Source: Xanthomonas euvesicatoria pv. euvesicatoria
GTDB taxonomy: Bacteria > Pseudomonadota > Gammaproteobacteria > Xanthomonadales > Xanthomonadaceae
Direction: 5' to 3'
DNA length: 32,886 bases
Assembly (NCBI RefSeq): GCF_020880415.1
Contig: NZ_JAJIUJ010000100.1
Location: 1-32,886 of the forward strand
The translations under genes were made by a program, and so were the position numbers. How positions within the stretch are numbered: the stretch's first letter is position 1; each line of letters opens with the position of its first letter. Shown here piece by piece: positions 21,810 through 30,259 of this stretch. The notes beneath the pieces were generated by a model. That model was not told where the DNA came from. It made no database searches and saw only the letters and a list, made by a program, of their open reading frames with translations.

Positions 21810-23087
21810 TCAGGCGGCCCGCAGACGGGCCAGCAGCGACGTACTGGCGTAACCGTCCTGCGGCAATTGCTGGCTACGCTGGAATGCACGGATTCCCTGG
21901 CGAGTTTGCGCCCCCAGCACACCGTCGATGCCGCCCACGTCGAATCCCTTGTCGGTCAGCCTCTGCTGCAGCTCGGTGATCTGGGCCGTGCTATTGAGCG
22001 GCGGATCGTCTTTGGGCCAGGGTTGCTTGACCCCGGCCCTGCCCGCATAGCCGTCTGCCAGCAAGCCGACCGCCAGGGCATAGGCGGTGGAATTGTTGTA
22101 GCGCAGAATGCTGCGGAAGTTATCGAACACTAGGAAGGCCGGGCCGCGGTATCCGGTGGGCAACAACACCGATGCCAACTGCTGCGCCAGTGCGGGCGCA
22201 ATCGGCCTGCGGGGCGCCACGCCCAGGCGCTGCCATTCGGCGACGGTCTTCTTGATCGTCAGGTCGGCTTGCGCGTAGTCGAAGCCGGCTGACAGCTGGA
22301 CTTCCTGGCCCCAGGGAACAGCGCTGGTCCAATTGTTCTGCTTGAGATAATTCGCCGCAGAGCCCAAAGCGTCCGCCTTGGAATTCCAGACATCCCGCTT
22401 CTGGTCGCCATCCTCGTCGACGGCGTAGTCGCGATAGGTGCTCGGAATGAATTGCGTCTGTCCCATGGCGCCGGCCCACGAACCCACCAGTTGCGAGCGA
22501 TCAATGCTTTTTTCCGTCTGCAGGATCTGCAGGGCCGCAAGCAGCTGCGTGTTGCCATACGTGGTGCGCCGTCCCTCATGGGCCAGTGTCGCCAGGGAGC
22601 GAATTACATAAAAGTCCCCGATCTGCTTGCCGTACCCGCTTTCCATGCTCCAGATGGCGGTCAGAATGCCCGGATCCACACCGTAGTGCTGCCGCAACTT
22701 CTCGAAGAGGGCGTGCTGTCTGATCAGCAGCTGCTGTCCTTCCTGAATGGCCGAAGGTGTGACACGCGCGCTGAGATAGTCCCACAGATACTGGGTAAAT
22801 TCGGGTTGCCGCTGATCCAGTTCATGCACCGATGGATCGGGTGTGACACCAGCCAATGCGTTATCCAGCGTGGTGGCTCCAATGCCGGCGGCAAGCGCAC
22901 GTTGGCGGAAGTCTGCCAGCCACTGTTCGAAGCTCGCAGTGGGTGCGGGATCCTGCTGTTGCCCACCGGCGTCGGTTGCGGAGGATGCGGTTGTTTCGGG
23001 AGCGATGGCTTGCGCTGCTACGCTGGTTGAGGCCACACAGACGCTGACACCGAGCGTTAAACGCAAAAGGCGCGAAGGCATGATCAT
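21810..23087 (-). CDS. mlt: Lytic murein transglycosylase (MltB-like), transposon cargo
   Basis: A 425-residue periplasmic enzyme cleaving peptidoglycan glycan strands. Signal peptide about residues 1-26 (ending VAAQA); MltB-type catalytic domain at about 50-350 with the catalytic Glu in WSMESGYGKQ (near 149) and GAMGQTQFIPSTY near 207; C-terminal peptidoglycan-binding domain (LQQRLTDKGFDVGGIDGVLG, about residues 368-420). Transposon-borne mlt genes in Xanthomonas are linked to virulence, probably by aiding type III apparatus passage. Start ATG 23087 or 23081. Confidence 0.85.
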   Translation of the reverse strand: MIMPSRLLRLTLGVSVCVASTSVAAQAIAPETTASSATDAGGQQQDPAPTASFEQWLADFRQRALAAGIGATTLDNALAGVTPDPSVHELDQRQPEFTQYLWDYLSARVTPSAIQEGQQLLIRQHALFEKLRQHYGVDPGILTAIWSMESGYGKQIGDFYVIRSLATLAHEGRRTTYGNTQLLAALQILQTEKSIDRSQLVGSWAGAMGQTQFIPSTYRDYAVDEDGDQKRDVWNSKADALGSAANYLKQNNWTSAVPWGQEVQLSAGFDYAQADLTIKKTVAEWQRLGVAPRRPIAPALAQQLASVLLPTGYRGPAFLVFDNFRSILRYNNSTAYALAVGLLADGYAGRAGVKQPWPKDDPPLNSTAQITELQQRLTDKGFDVGGIDGVLGAQTRQGIRAFQRSQQLPQDGYASTSLLARLRAA

Positions 23088-23219
23088 GAGATACCCGAGG
23101 TGGTGGTTGAGCGGCCACTCTAGTCCTCCTGTTCCCAGGATGTAATTATTGCAGTTATGCGTTTTTGACCGCGATGGGCAAGCAGGAATTCGCCCGGTAA
23201 AAAAACAGCTGATTGCGTC

Positions 23220-26210
23220 CTAACGCGTTGTCGCCGCAAGAATTCTCCGCGAGAAATCGATTGGCTCGACCTGCCGCTTGAGGTCCAAGGTGTAGTCACC
23301 GAACCGGTTGATGTGCGATGTCCTGTATGGCGACAGGCCTGCCAGAATCTCCGGGCTAATTGTTCGGCCTTCGTCCCGCAGTTCGGCCAGAACGCGGGTC
23401 ATCTGCTCTACGTTATGAAGAATGATCAGATTTGCCACGAGTTGGTTGTAGCGCACGATCTTGCGCTGCTCGTGCTGGATGTTTTCGGCGATGATCCCTT
23501 CCCCGCCGAAGAAGGCCCATTTGACGAAGCCGTTGAATTCCTCGCTCTTGTTGGTCGCCGCGTGGATAGTCTTGCGCACTTCGACATCGTCGATGTAGCG
23601 CAACAGGAACAGTGTGCGTACCGCCTTGCCCAGTTCGCGAAATGCCCAGTACAGCTTGTTCTTGCGGCTGTAGGTGCCGAGCCGGCGCAGGATGGTGGAA
23701 GCGGTGATCTTGCCCAGTTTGATCGAGATGGCGACCCGCAGCATGTCGTGCACGTGGGTCTCGATGAGTGTCCAGTCGATGCTGTCCCCAAACAGCGCCT
23801 GGATATTCTCGTAGGTCCGACCTGGCTCCGGCCGGGAAAACACCAGGTCCTTGATGTTGCGGATGCGCGGCATGAGGTTGATGCCCAGCAGATGCGCCAG
23901 CCCGAATACCGGGAAGCTCTGCGCCTGGGTGTCGCCGTGTACGGTGTCGGGCTGGATGTCGGACCGGTTGGCCAGCATCCCGTCGAGGATGTAGACCGCT
24001 TCGTGTATGCCACACGGGATGAAGTGGCTGAACAACGCGATGTACTTGTCGGACACATGGTAGTAACCGATGCCACCATAGCCGCCGTAGCGAATGTGGT
24101 ATTCCGACAGTAGGTTCTGCTGGTACACGTTCCACTTCGTGCCGTCGGCCGAGGCGCTCTTGCCACTGCCCCAGTAGCCGGGTAACTCGAACTTGTTGTA
24201 CATGTTGATCACCTGGACGATCGCCTTGTCGAGCGTTTCATCGGTGACGTACTTCAAGTTCAACCACGAGATCTGGCGCCGGCTGAAGCCCTTGACCGAA
24301 CGCGCGGTCTGGGTCGGCCCCAGATTGCAGCCGTAGCAGAACAAGGTGGTGATCACGCGCCGCAGCAGATCGTCGACTCGCGCGTCGGTGCCGGCGATCG
24401 GGCGGAAGTGCACGTGCAGGTCCAGCCAGCGGGTGGTGTCGACCAGGACATCGACGATGCTGGTCGGCGGCAGCCGGTCGGTGATCGCGCTGTCCACTGT
24501 GGCGATGGCCTGGGTCACCTGTGCGCCCTGCAGGCGCTTGAGCACCAGCCGCCCGTCGAGCATGCTGGCGTGCAGGTTGTCCGAGAACCGAGCGTCCACG
24601 GCATCGGCCAATGTCGTCAGTTCGGTGCGCAGACCCTGCACGAAGTCAGCCGCGTCGGTGGCGACGCCCGAGACCTCGCCGTAGGCGTCCAGTTCCTGCG
24701 CGAGTGTCGCCTCGTCGACTAGTTGCTCGCGGTAGTCGTCGTAACGCTCGCCGTGCGGGATGTACAGGTCGCCGGATTTGAGTTCGTCCTTGATCTGCGC
24801 GAGCACCGCCAGTTCGAAGTACTTGCGATGGATCCAGCCGGGGCTGGCGGCGGCCAAGGCTTTGGGCATCACATGCTTGCGCCAGGCTGACGATAACCAC
24901 GTCAGGTCGGTTGTAGCCACGCCCAGGCTAGCGGCGTCGATCGTCTCGCGGCGCTGACTGCGCAGCGCCAGGACAGCGCCGATCATGCGCTCCATGCTGG
25001 GGTCCTGGCTGGCGGCACGCAGGCCCATGATTTCCAGGCAGTTGAACAGCAGCGGACGCAACGTCCCGTATGGTGCCAGCAGGAATGGCAGATAGTTGCG
25101 GCCGGCGTAGGCCATGTGCTCGTCGCACTCAGCCGTCAGCAGAGCGATGTCGGCGACCAGCACGCCCGCGATCGCGCCCACACGCTCGGTGTCTGTGCCC
25201 TCGACCTGATAGGCCTGCAGGATCTCCCGGAGCTGGCCGATCAGGGCATCGGCCCGTTTGCTGTGTTCGAGCTGATAAGCGATCAGCTTTTGCTGCGCAG
25301 TGTTCTCCAGGTTCTGGATCAGGCGGATGAACAGGTCGGCCGCATCGTCGAGCGTCTTGCGATACTGGGAGCGGATGAAGATCGCGGCCAGCGCATAGCG
25401 CTTGATCGGGACCAGTTCGGCCAACTCGGCGGCATCAAGTGCGCGGGCCATCGCCCGGAATTGCTTGAGCTTAGGCACCGAAACATCGATCGGCGGCAGC
25501 TGCTCGGCCAGGATGCGCAGGCGCTGGATGTGCCGCAGGTAATGGCGCACTTCCTTGTTGGTTGGGCGTTTGGGCTCGCGCTTGAGCGTGTGCCAATCAC
25601 TGTGGTGGCTGCCTGGTGGTGTCAGCAGCAGGTTATCGATCAGCGTCCGCATGGTCGGTGACAACGCATCGGCGATCTGGCGGTAGTGCGCATCGTGGAC
25701 ACGTTCGCGGGCGGCGATCGCGATGCGTTCTAGCGTGCTGAAGGCCGGCAACTCAAAGCGGTGATGCACCAGCTCTTCAAGCATCACGTTCACGATATCG
25801 GGCACGATGTGCTTGGTCCGCGCAGCCGTTTCAGCCACGGTGCCGAGCCAGTCTCGCCCAGCCGCATCGAGCGGACAGACGTTGAGGAACGCCCGCAGTT
25901 GGGCCAGATGCCCGCGCTTGGCGCCAGAGGCGTCGTAGCCCGCCAACCGGTCGGCGGGCACGCGGCGCATTCCCAGCGTCTGAGCGACATGCTGCACGAT
26001 ACGTTCGGGCACCTCGATCAGGGTCGTGAAATAACCCAGGCGCTGGAACAGCTTCAGATGCAGTAGCAGGGCCAGCCGTGTGGCCGGGCCGGTAGCGATG
26101 TTCCGGACGCACTGCAGCTCCGCCGCAGTAGGCGTGTAGATATCCTGGAGTTCTTTGGCGGTGGGATCGGGCTTGAGGCGCGGGTAGGCGGTTTCGTGCA
26201 GCGTCGTCAT
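23220..26210 (-). CDS. tnpA: Tn3-family transposase
   Basis: A 996-residue DDE transposase for replicative transposition. Acidic residues: Asp in SADGTKW (about 689), Asp in HGDTQAQSFPVFG (about 760), Glu in TNKSEEFNGFVKW (about 889), spaced as in Tn3. ATG 26210 (MTTLHETAYPRLKPD) is chosen; the 45 upstream codons to 26345 overlap tnpS and look like shadow sequence. It lies 7 bases after tnpS, on the same strand. No frameshift is seen, so it looks functional. Confidence 0.92.
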   Translation of the reverse strand: MTTLHETAYPRLKPDPTAKELQDIYTPTAAELQCVRNIATGPATRLALLLHLKLFQRLGYFTTLIEVPERIVQHVAQTLGMRRVPADRLAGYDASGAKRGHLAQLRAFLNVCPLDAAGRDWLGTVAETAARTKHIVPDIVNVMLEELVHHRFELPAFSTLERIAIAARERVHDAHYRQIADALSPTMRTLIDNLLLTPPGSHHSDWHTLKREPKRPTNKEVRHYLRHIQRLRILAEQLPPIDVSVPKLKQFRAMARALDAAELAELVPIKRYALAAIFIRSQYRKTLDDAADLFIRLIQNLENTAQQKLIAYQLEHSKRADALIGQLREILQAYQVEGTDTERVGAIAGVLVADIALLTAECDEHMAYAGRNYLPFLLAPYGTLRPLLFNCLEIMGLRAASQDPSMERMIGAVLALRSQRRETIDAASLGVATTDLTWLSSAWRKHVMPKALAAASPGWIHRKYFELAVLAQIKDELKSGDLYIPHGERYDDYREQLVDEATLAQELDAYGEVSGVATDAADFVQGLRTELTTLADAVDARFSDNLHASMLDGRLVLKRLQGAQVTQAIATVDSAITDRLPPTSIVDVLVDTTRWLDLHVHFRPIAGTDARVDDLLRRVITTLFCYGCNLGPTQTARSVKGFSRRQISWLNLKYVTDETLDKAIVQVINMYNKFELPGYWGSGKSASADGTKWNVYQQNLLSEYHIRYGGYGGIGYYHVSDKYIALFSHFIPCGIHEAVYILDGMLANRSDIQPDTVHGDTQAQSFPVFGLAHLLGINLMPRIRNIKDLVFSRPEPGRTYENIQALFGDSIDWTLIETHVHDMLRVAISIKLGKITASTILRRLGTYSRKNKLYWAFRELGKAVRTLFLLRYIDDVEVRKTIHAATNKSEEFNGFVKWAFFGGEGIIAENIQHEQRKIVRYNQLVANLIILHNVEQMTRVLAELRDEGRTISPEILAGLSPYRTSHINRFGDYTLDLKRQVEPIDFSRRILAATTR

Positions 26211-26217
26211 GCTCAGC

Positions 26218-27492
26218 TCAGTCCCAATGGCGCCCGCCCGCTTCATCGCGCAAGGCGACGGCGAGGAAGCACTGGTGGTTGTCGGCGATGCGGTGCATCT
26301 CGTCGAGCAGCATTGCGATGGTTTCTTCAAAGGCCGCCTCGTCAACGGCGGCGATCGCCAACCGGTAGCGCGTGCCGTCGGCGTTGAGTCGCTGCGCCTG
26401 ATGCGGTTGCAGGCAGATTTGCTCGATCAGCCGATGCGCTTTGGCCAGTCCGCGCACACGCGAGTTGAAGCGCGTCAGGGTGACAGTCGCTTCGACCGCC
26501 GTGGTCGGCACTGGATCGGGAGCCGGCGCCGCCAGGGCCAGCAGCGGTGGTGTGGCTGGCGACAGGCTCGCCTCAATGCGCTGGCGGGCGAACGGATCGG
26601 CCCCGTCGAGGTAACGCATCGCCGAGTGCACGTCGCGCCAGCCGACGTACTCCATCAGCGCCTTGACGTCCCAGCCGTTGGCGTTGGCCCAGCCGGCAAA
26701 GCCGCGCCGCAGCGAGTGGCCGCTGTAGTCGTTGGGAGAACTCAGCCCCGCCTCGCGGAAGATCCGCCGTAGCAGCGGCACCAGGCTGTTGGGGTGGAGT
26801 GGCGCGGCGGCAATCCCGCCCCACTGGTTGACTGCGCGAAACAGTGGCCCCTCGTGGAGGGCGGCTGCCGCAACCCAGGTCATGGTGGCAGCCACCGGGC
26901 ACCAGCGCGACAGCGCCGGGACCTTGTAGGTGGCGCCGGCGTGCTGGCGATCGCTCTTGCTGTGCGGCAGGAAGCAGGTCATGCCTTCGCCCGGCACCAG
27001 GCGCAGGTGGTTTACCTGGAGGCGGGTGAGTTCATCGCCGCGGAAGCCGCGCCAGAAGCCGAGCAGGAGCAAGGCGCGATCACGCAGGTGCCGCAGTTCT
27101 GCGGCGCGATCGCCGCGAGACTGGGCCGCAGCCGCAGCGTCTTCCAGCCATGTCGTGACCTGGGCCAGCAGGGTGAGTTGCAGGGGCGTGGCGCGTTTTT
27201 CGACGCTCGGGTGCAGGGTTTGGATGCCTTTGAGCACTTGGCGCACCACCGGCGCCCGGGTCGGGTCGACAAAGCCGTGCACCTGGTGCCACTGCGCCAG
27301 TGCTGCGAGCCGGTGCCTGAGTGTGTTGAGCGCGAGTTGCCCGGCGTAGGCGGCCAAGTAGCGCGCCACCTGCTCCGCAGTCGCCGGCAGATGACCACCC
27401 CATTCGACCTCGAAGTGACGGATCGCCCCTGCATACGCGCGCTCGGTGTTGGCGCGAGTTGCCGCTTCCAGATACTGCTTGACCGAGCTCAC
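26218..27492 (-). CDS. tnpS: Tyrosine recombinase for cointegrate resolution
   Basis: A 424-residue recombinase of the TnpS type. Catalytic set: Arg151 in FRGDEL, His259 and Arg262 in HSLRRGF, Trp285 in YVGWRD, Tyr294 in MRYL. The C-terminal 100 residues beyond the catalytic core are an extension. It resolves cointegrates with TnpT at the site between the two genes (27493-27676), from which both are divergently transcribed. All catalytic residues are present. Confidence 0.88.
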   Translation of the reverse strand: MSSVKQYLEAATRANTERAYAGAIRHFEVEWGGHLPATAEQVARYLAAYAGQLALNTLRHRLAALAQWHQVHGFVDPTRAPVVRQVLKGIQTLHPSVEKRATPLQLTLLAQVTTWLEDAAAAAQSRGDRAAELRHLRDRALLLLGFWRGFRGDELTRLQVNHLRLVPGEGMTCFLPHSKSDRQHAGATYKVPALSRWCPVAATMTWVAAAALHEGPLFRAVNQWGGIAAAPLHPNSLVPLLRRIFREAGLSSPNDYSGHSLRRGFAGWANANGWDVKALMEYVGWRDVHSAMRYLDGADPFARQRIEASLSPATPPLLALAAPAPDPVPTTAVEATVTLTRFNSRVRGLAKAHRLIEQICLQPHQAQRLNADGTRYRLAIAAVDEAAFEETIAMLLDEMHRIADNHQCFLAVALRDEAGGRHWD

Positions 27493-27676
27493 CGCGTCGC
27501 TCCGAACCGCCGTTTCGTACGGCCGCAGGGCGACTGTAGCCGAAAATTCCGCATAAGGCGGGATAATTCAACATTATCCCGCGTGAGCTCAACGCCTATC
27601 GACGGTCCCGTGTAATGCGTTGAGGAGTATGTAATTACATGGTATGTAATACGTTACGAAATACGTGGAGTGCCGG
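27493..27676. repeat. Resolution site (res/rst) between tnpS and tnpT
   Basis: GCGGGATAAT (27558-27567) and ATTATCCCGC (27573-27582) form a perfect inverted repeat with a 5-base centre, the expected core for tyrosine-recombinase strand exchange. ATGTAATTACAT (27629-27640) is a 12-bp palindrome, followed by a related ATGTAATACGTTACG, plausible TnpT sites. The published TnXax1 description, as I recall it, has palindromes within a site of about 190 bp between its recombination genes; this intergenic stretch is 184 bp. Confidence 0.8.
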
Positions 27677-28732
27677 ATGGCAAGGTCCGGGTTGTACAAA
27701 AGCGATGTGCAACGCGCCCGCGATCGCCTGCGCGCCACGGGCACGCATCCGTCCGTGGACGCGGTCCGGGTGGCGCTCGGCAATACGGGGTCCAAGACCA
27801 CCATCCACCGCTATTTGAGGGAATTGGAAGAGGAGGAAGGGCAAGGCGTTGGCGCGAAGATGGCCGTGAGCGACGCACTTCAAGACCTCATCGCCCGCCT
27901 CGCCGAGCGGTTGCACAGCGAGGCCGACACGGTCGTGGCGCAGGCCCAGGCGCGCTTCCAGGCGCAGCTGCAGGAACGCACCCAAGCGCTGGAGCAGGCC
28001 CGGCAGGAGGCCGGCTCGCTCAGGACGCAGCTGCAACGCTGCGAGACCGCGCTGCAGGCCGAACGCGAGGCGGGCGACGCTGCCAGGAGCGAGGTGGCCA
28101 GCTGCGCTACCGAGCTAGCTCAGCTGGAGGAGCGGATCGCGGGCCTCACGGCGCGATTGGCCGAGCACGACGCCCATGCGAAATCCTTGGAACACAAGCA
28201 CGAACACGCCAGGGAAGCCCTGGAGCACTACCGCACCTCGGTCAAGGACCAGCGTGAGCAGGAACAGCGCCGGCACGCGCACCAGGTGCAGGAGTTGCAG
28301 GTCGCCCTACGGCAGGCCAACGAGGCGCTGACCGCCAAGAATCACGACCTGATACAGCTCAACCGGGAAAACGGCCAGTGGCTGGAACGCCAGACCCGGC
28401 TGGAGCGGGAACTGGCGCAGGCACGCCAGCGGGCCGACGCCCAGCAACGCGAGCGCGACGCGCTGCGCCTGACGGCCGCCGAGCACCAAGCCCTGCAGGT
28501 GCGCTGGACCCAAGATGTCCATGCGCTGGAAGGCGTGCGCGCCGAACTGGCTGCGGCGCGGACCGAACTGGTCGAAGAGCGCCAGCGCCGGGAACACGCC
28601 GAGGCGGACACCTTGCGGGCCACGGTGCGCCTGAGCACGTTGGAACAACTCCTGGCGCGGCTGCGGCCAGTGCACTCCGTTGGCGAACCCGAAAACGCCA
28701 TCTCAGCCGGTGCAATGCCGGCAGGCAGATGA
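27677..28732 (+). CDS. tnpT: Cointegrate resolution accessory protein, coiled coil
   Basis: A 351-residue protein: an N-terminal KfrA-like DNA-binding domain (DVQRARDRLRATGTHPSVDA, then TTIHRYLRELEEEE, residues about 8-55), then an almost continuous coiled coil (about 60-330) rich in Gln, Glu, Arg and Ala. In the Tn4651 group TnpT binds the resolution site and helps TnpS. ATG 27677 is preferred over GTG 27665 since GGAG lies 7 bp before it. It ends 157 bp before the IS1595 element. Confidence 0.85.
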   Translation: MARSGLYKSDVQRARDRLRATGTHPSVDAVRVALGNTGSKTTIHRYLRELEEEEGQGVGAKMAVSDALQDLIARLAERLHSEADTVVAQAQARFQAQLQERTQALEQARQEAGSLRTQLQRCETALQAEREAGDAARSEVASCATELAQLEERIAGLTARLAEHDAHAKSLEHKHEHAREALEHYRTSVKDQREQEQRRHAHQVQELQVALRQANEALTAKNHDLIQLNRENGQWLERQTRLERELAQARQRADAQQRERDALRLTAAEHQALQVRWTQDVHALEGVRAELAAARTELVEERQRREHAEADTLRATVRLSTLEQLLARLRPVHSVGEPENAISAGAMPAGR

Positions 28733-28889
28733 TCAGCCGCTTGGCGAAGGCTCGGGAATCCTCCACGTCAGTGCCTTCGTCGTCCCAGCCAGGATTTCGG
28801 TGAGGCGGAGCGAATCGGAAAGTTCCCCTCTAAACTTGCTCCTACAGTATATCCACCTAACACATGGTGATCTTATATGAAAAATTTTA

Positions 28890-29961
28890 CCTGATTAGCC
28901 CTGACTCTCAGCCATGAAAATTGCTCGCTGCACGCAGGACCGGCTCTGGACATGGGTTGGATTGCATCATGGCCGTGGCAAGTCGCGGCAGCATCTCGCG
29001 CAAGCGGAATCGACGATTAAAACGATAGGCCGCTTCTCCCAGGTAGCGCCTTGCGTATTTGCCTTGCGCGATAGCGTGATACACGCCGCTGATGGCGCGT
29101 TTGAGATTGCCCAGCACCACGTTGAGCCAACGTGCACCGGCCGTTTCGGTCGCGGCACGACCACCGCCAGTGTCCAGCGTGGTGTGCGCGTGGCCGGCGT
29201 CTTCCAGCCGGCGGAAGCAGGCCAGCCCATCGGTGTAGACCTCGCATTCGGGCGCCAGGCGACGGGCAATCCAGTCCTGCAGCGAGGTGTTGTCGAAGCT
29301 GCGCACCGGCTCAATCACCACAAAGCGCGGCGCGGTGAAGGTGGCATCGGTCTGCACCGCAATCAGGAACGCTTGTTTGTTCTCTGATCCGCGTCCGGCC
29401 TTGCCACCGTTACGCTCGCCGCCGAGATAGGCATCGTCGATCTGCACGAAACCCGCCAATTTCCGCGTGGCTTCACGCTCGGCCATGACCTGCATGATCT
29501 TGTGCTTCATCCGCCAGGCCGTCTTGTAGTTAACCCCCAGATGACGCATCAGCTCCAGTGCGGCCATGTTGGTTTTGGTCGAGGTCAACAGGTGCAAGGC
29601 CAGCATCCAGGTGCGCAGCGGCAGTTTGGTGCCTTCGAACATCGTGCCTGCCATCAGACTGGTCTGATGCCGGCACGCGCTGCATTGGTAGTAGATCGCA
29701 GCACGCCGCTTGAAACGCGAGCGCACGCGCCCGGCACAAACAGGGCAACGAAAGCCCTGCGGCCAACGCCACGTGTAGAGCGCGCGATAGCACTTGGCCT
29801 CGGTGCCGTAGAACGCGAAGAACTCAGGCATCGACAATCCAGCCTGGAACTGCACCGCATTGATGCTCATCACGTCACCTCGTTGGCTTCAGAGTGACAG
29901 CAGCATCCACCCAGCGCGGCGCAGATCTGCGACTGGCGGCTGAAGGTCAGGGCTAATCAGG
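28890..29961 (-). mobile_element. IS1595-family insertion sequence (ISXo5-like)
   Basis: 1072 bp bounded by 24-bp inverted repeats (28890-28913 and 29938-29961), both beginning CCTGATTAGCCCTGAC from outside in, 22 of 24 positions identical. One transposase gene. The 8 bp outside the ends differ (AAATTTTA left, AACCCTTT right), so the expected 8-bp target duplication is missing. It separates tnpT from xopC1, ending 45 bp before the PIP-like box. Confidence 0.85.
28908..29873 (-). CDS. IS1595-family transposase
   Basis: A 321-residue transposase. An N-terminal zinc ribbon (CPVC and CSAC near residues 44-72) is followed by the catalytic core: Asp in FVQIDDAYLGG (near 143), Asp in VYTDGLACF (near 213), and the NLK block in VVLGNLKRAIS (near 254), the DDNK-like pattern of this family. 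The stop lies inside the right-hand inverted repeat as is common. The frame is intact, so the element may be active. Confidence 0.88.
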   Translation of the reverse strand: MMSINAVQFQAGLSMPEFFAFYGTEAKCYRALYTWRWPQGFRCPVCAGRVRSRFKRRAAIYYQCSACRHQTSLMAGTMFEGTKLPLRTWMLALHLLTSTKTNMAALELMRHLGVNYKTAWRMKHKIMQVMAEREATRKLAGFVQIDDAYLGGERNGGKAGRGSENKQAFLIAVQTDATFTAPRFVVIEPVRSFDNTSLQDWIARRLAPECEVYTDGLACFRRLEDAGHAHTTLDTGGGRAATETAGARWLNVVLGNLKRAISGVYHAIAQGKYARRYLGEAAYRFNRRFRLREMLPRLATAMMQSNPCPEPVLRAASNFHG

Positions 29962-30005
29962 AACCCTTTTTTGTTAAACGCGTCACCGTCCTGCAGAATC
30001 AAATA

Positions 30006-30066
30006 TTCGCTCTCAGACGGGTTTTTTCTCTTAAGTGTGCGTCTACTGATACCGCAAAGCTAAAAT
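30006..30066 (+). promoter_or_regulatory. Imperfect PIP box and -10 box of xopC1
   Basis: TTCGC (30006-30010) and TTCTC (30026-30030) are exactly 15 bp apart, one base off the HrpX-binding consensus TTCGB-N15-TTCGB. Exactly 30 bp downstream lies TAAAAT (30061-30066), the spacing and form of the -10 box in HrpX-regulated promoters. Transcription would start near 30073, leaving a leader of about 185 nt. Confidence 0.65.
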
Positions 30067-30259
30067 ATTTCAGTCCGTCTACGTTCTTCATACAAGGACC
30101 TTTTTTATTAGCGGAAGCATGCAAGGGTGCCAGGAAAATAATAATTTATTTGAGGCGTTGTTGAGTGCTTATGGGCCATTTAAATAAAGTCAAGAAAATT
30201 TTTTGAATTATACAGCCAAGCAAATCAGGGGGTAGTTTAATCAATAGGAGTGAATCTTG

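Larger units (their letters stand above)
21345..28889. mobile_element. TnXax1-like Tn3-family transposon module (ends not located)
   Basis: The combination mlt, tnpA, tnpS, resolution site and divergent tnpT is that described for TnXax1 of Xanthomonas, which carries a lytic transglycosylase and type III effectors as cargo. Terminal inverted repeats could not be identified by eye, so coordinates are only bounds from the broken tauE gene to the IS1595 element; xopC1 may also belong to it, in which case the end lies beyond the window. Confidence 0.7.

Noticed and set aside
21810..21900. Terminal inverted repeat of the transposon near the end of mlt (GGGATATCCC palindrome at 21797-21806)
   Set aside because: No matching copy was found at the other side, and a simple palindrome is not a Tn3-type end.
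23313..26772. Several + strand frames of 100-266 codons over tnpA and tnpS
   Set aside because: They are high-GC shadows of the transposase and recombinase, without starts or family motifs.
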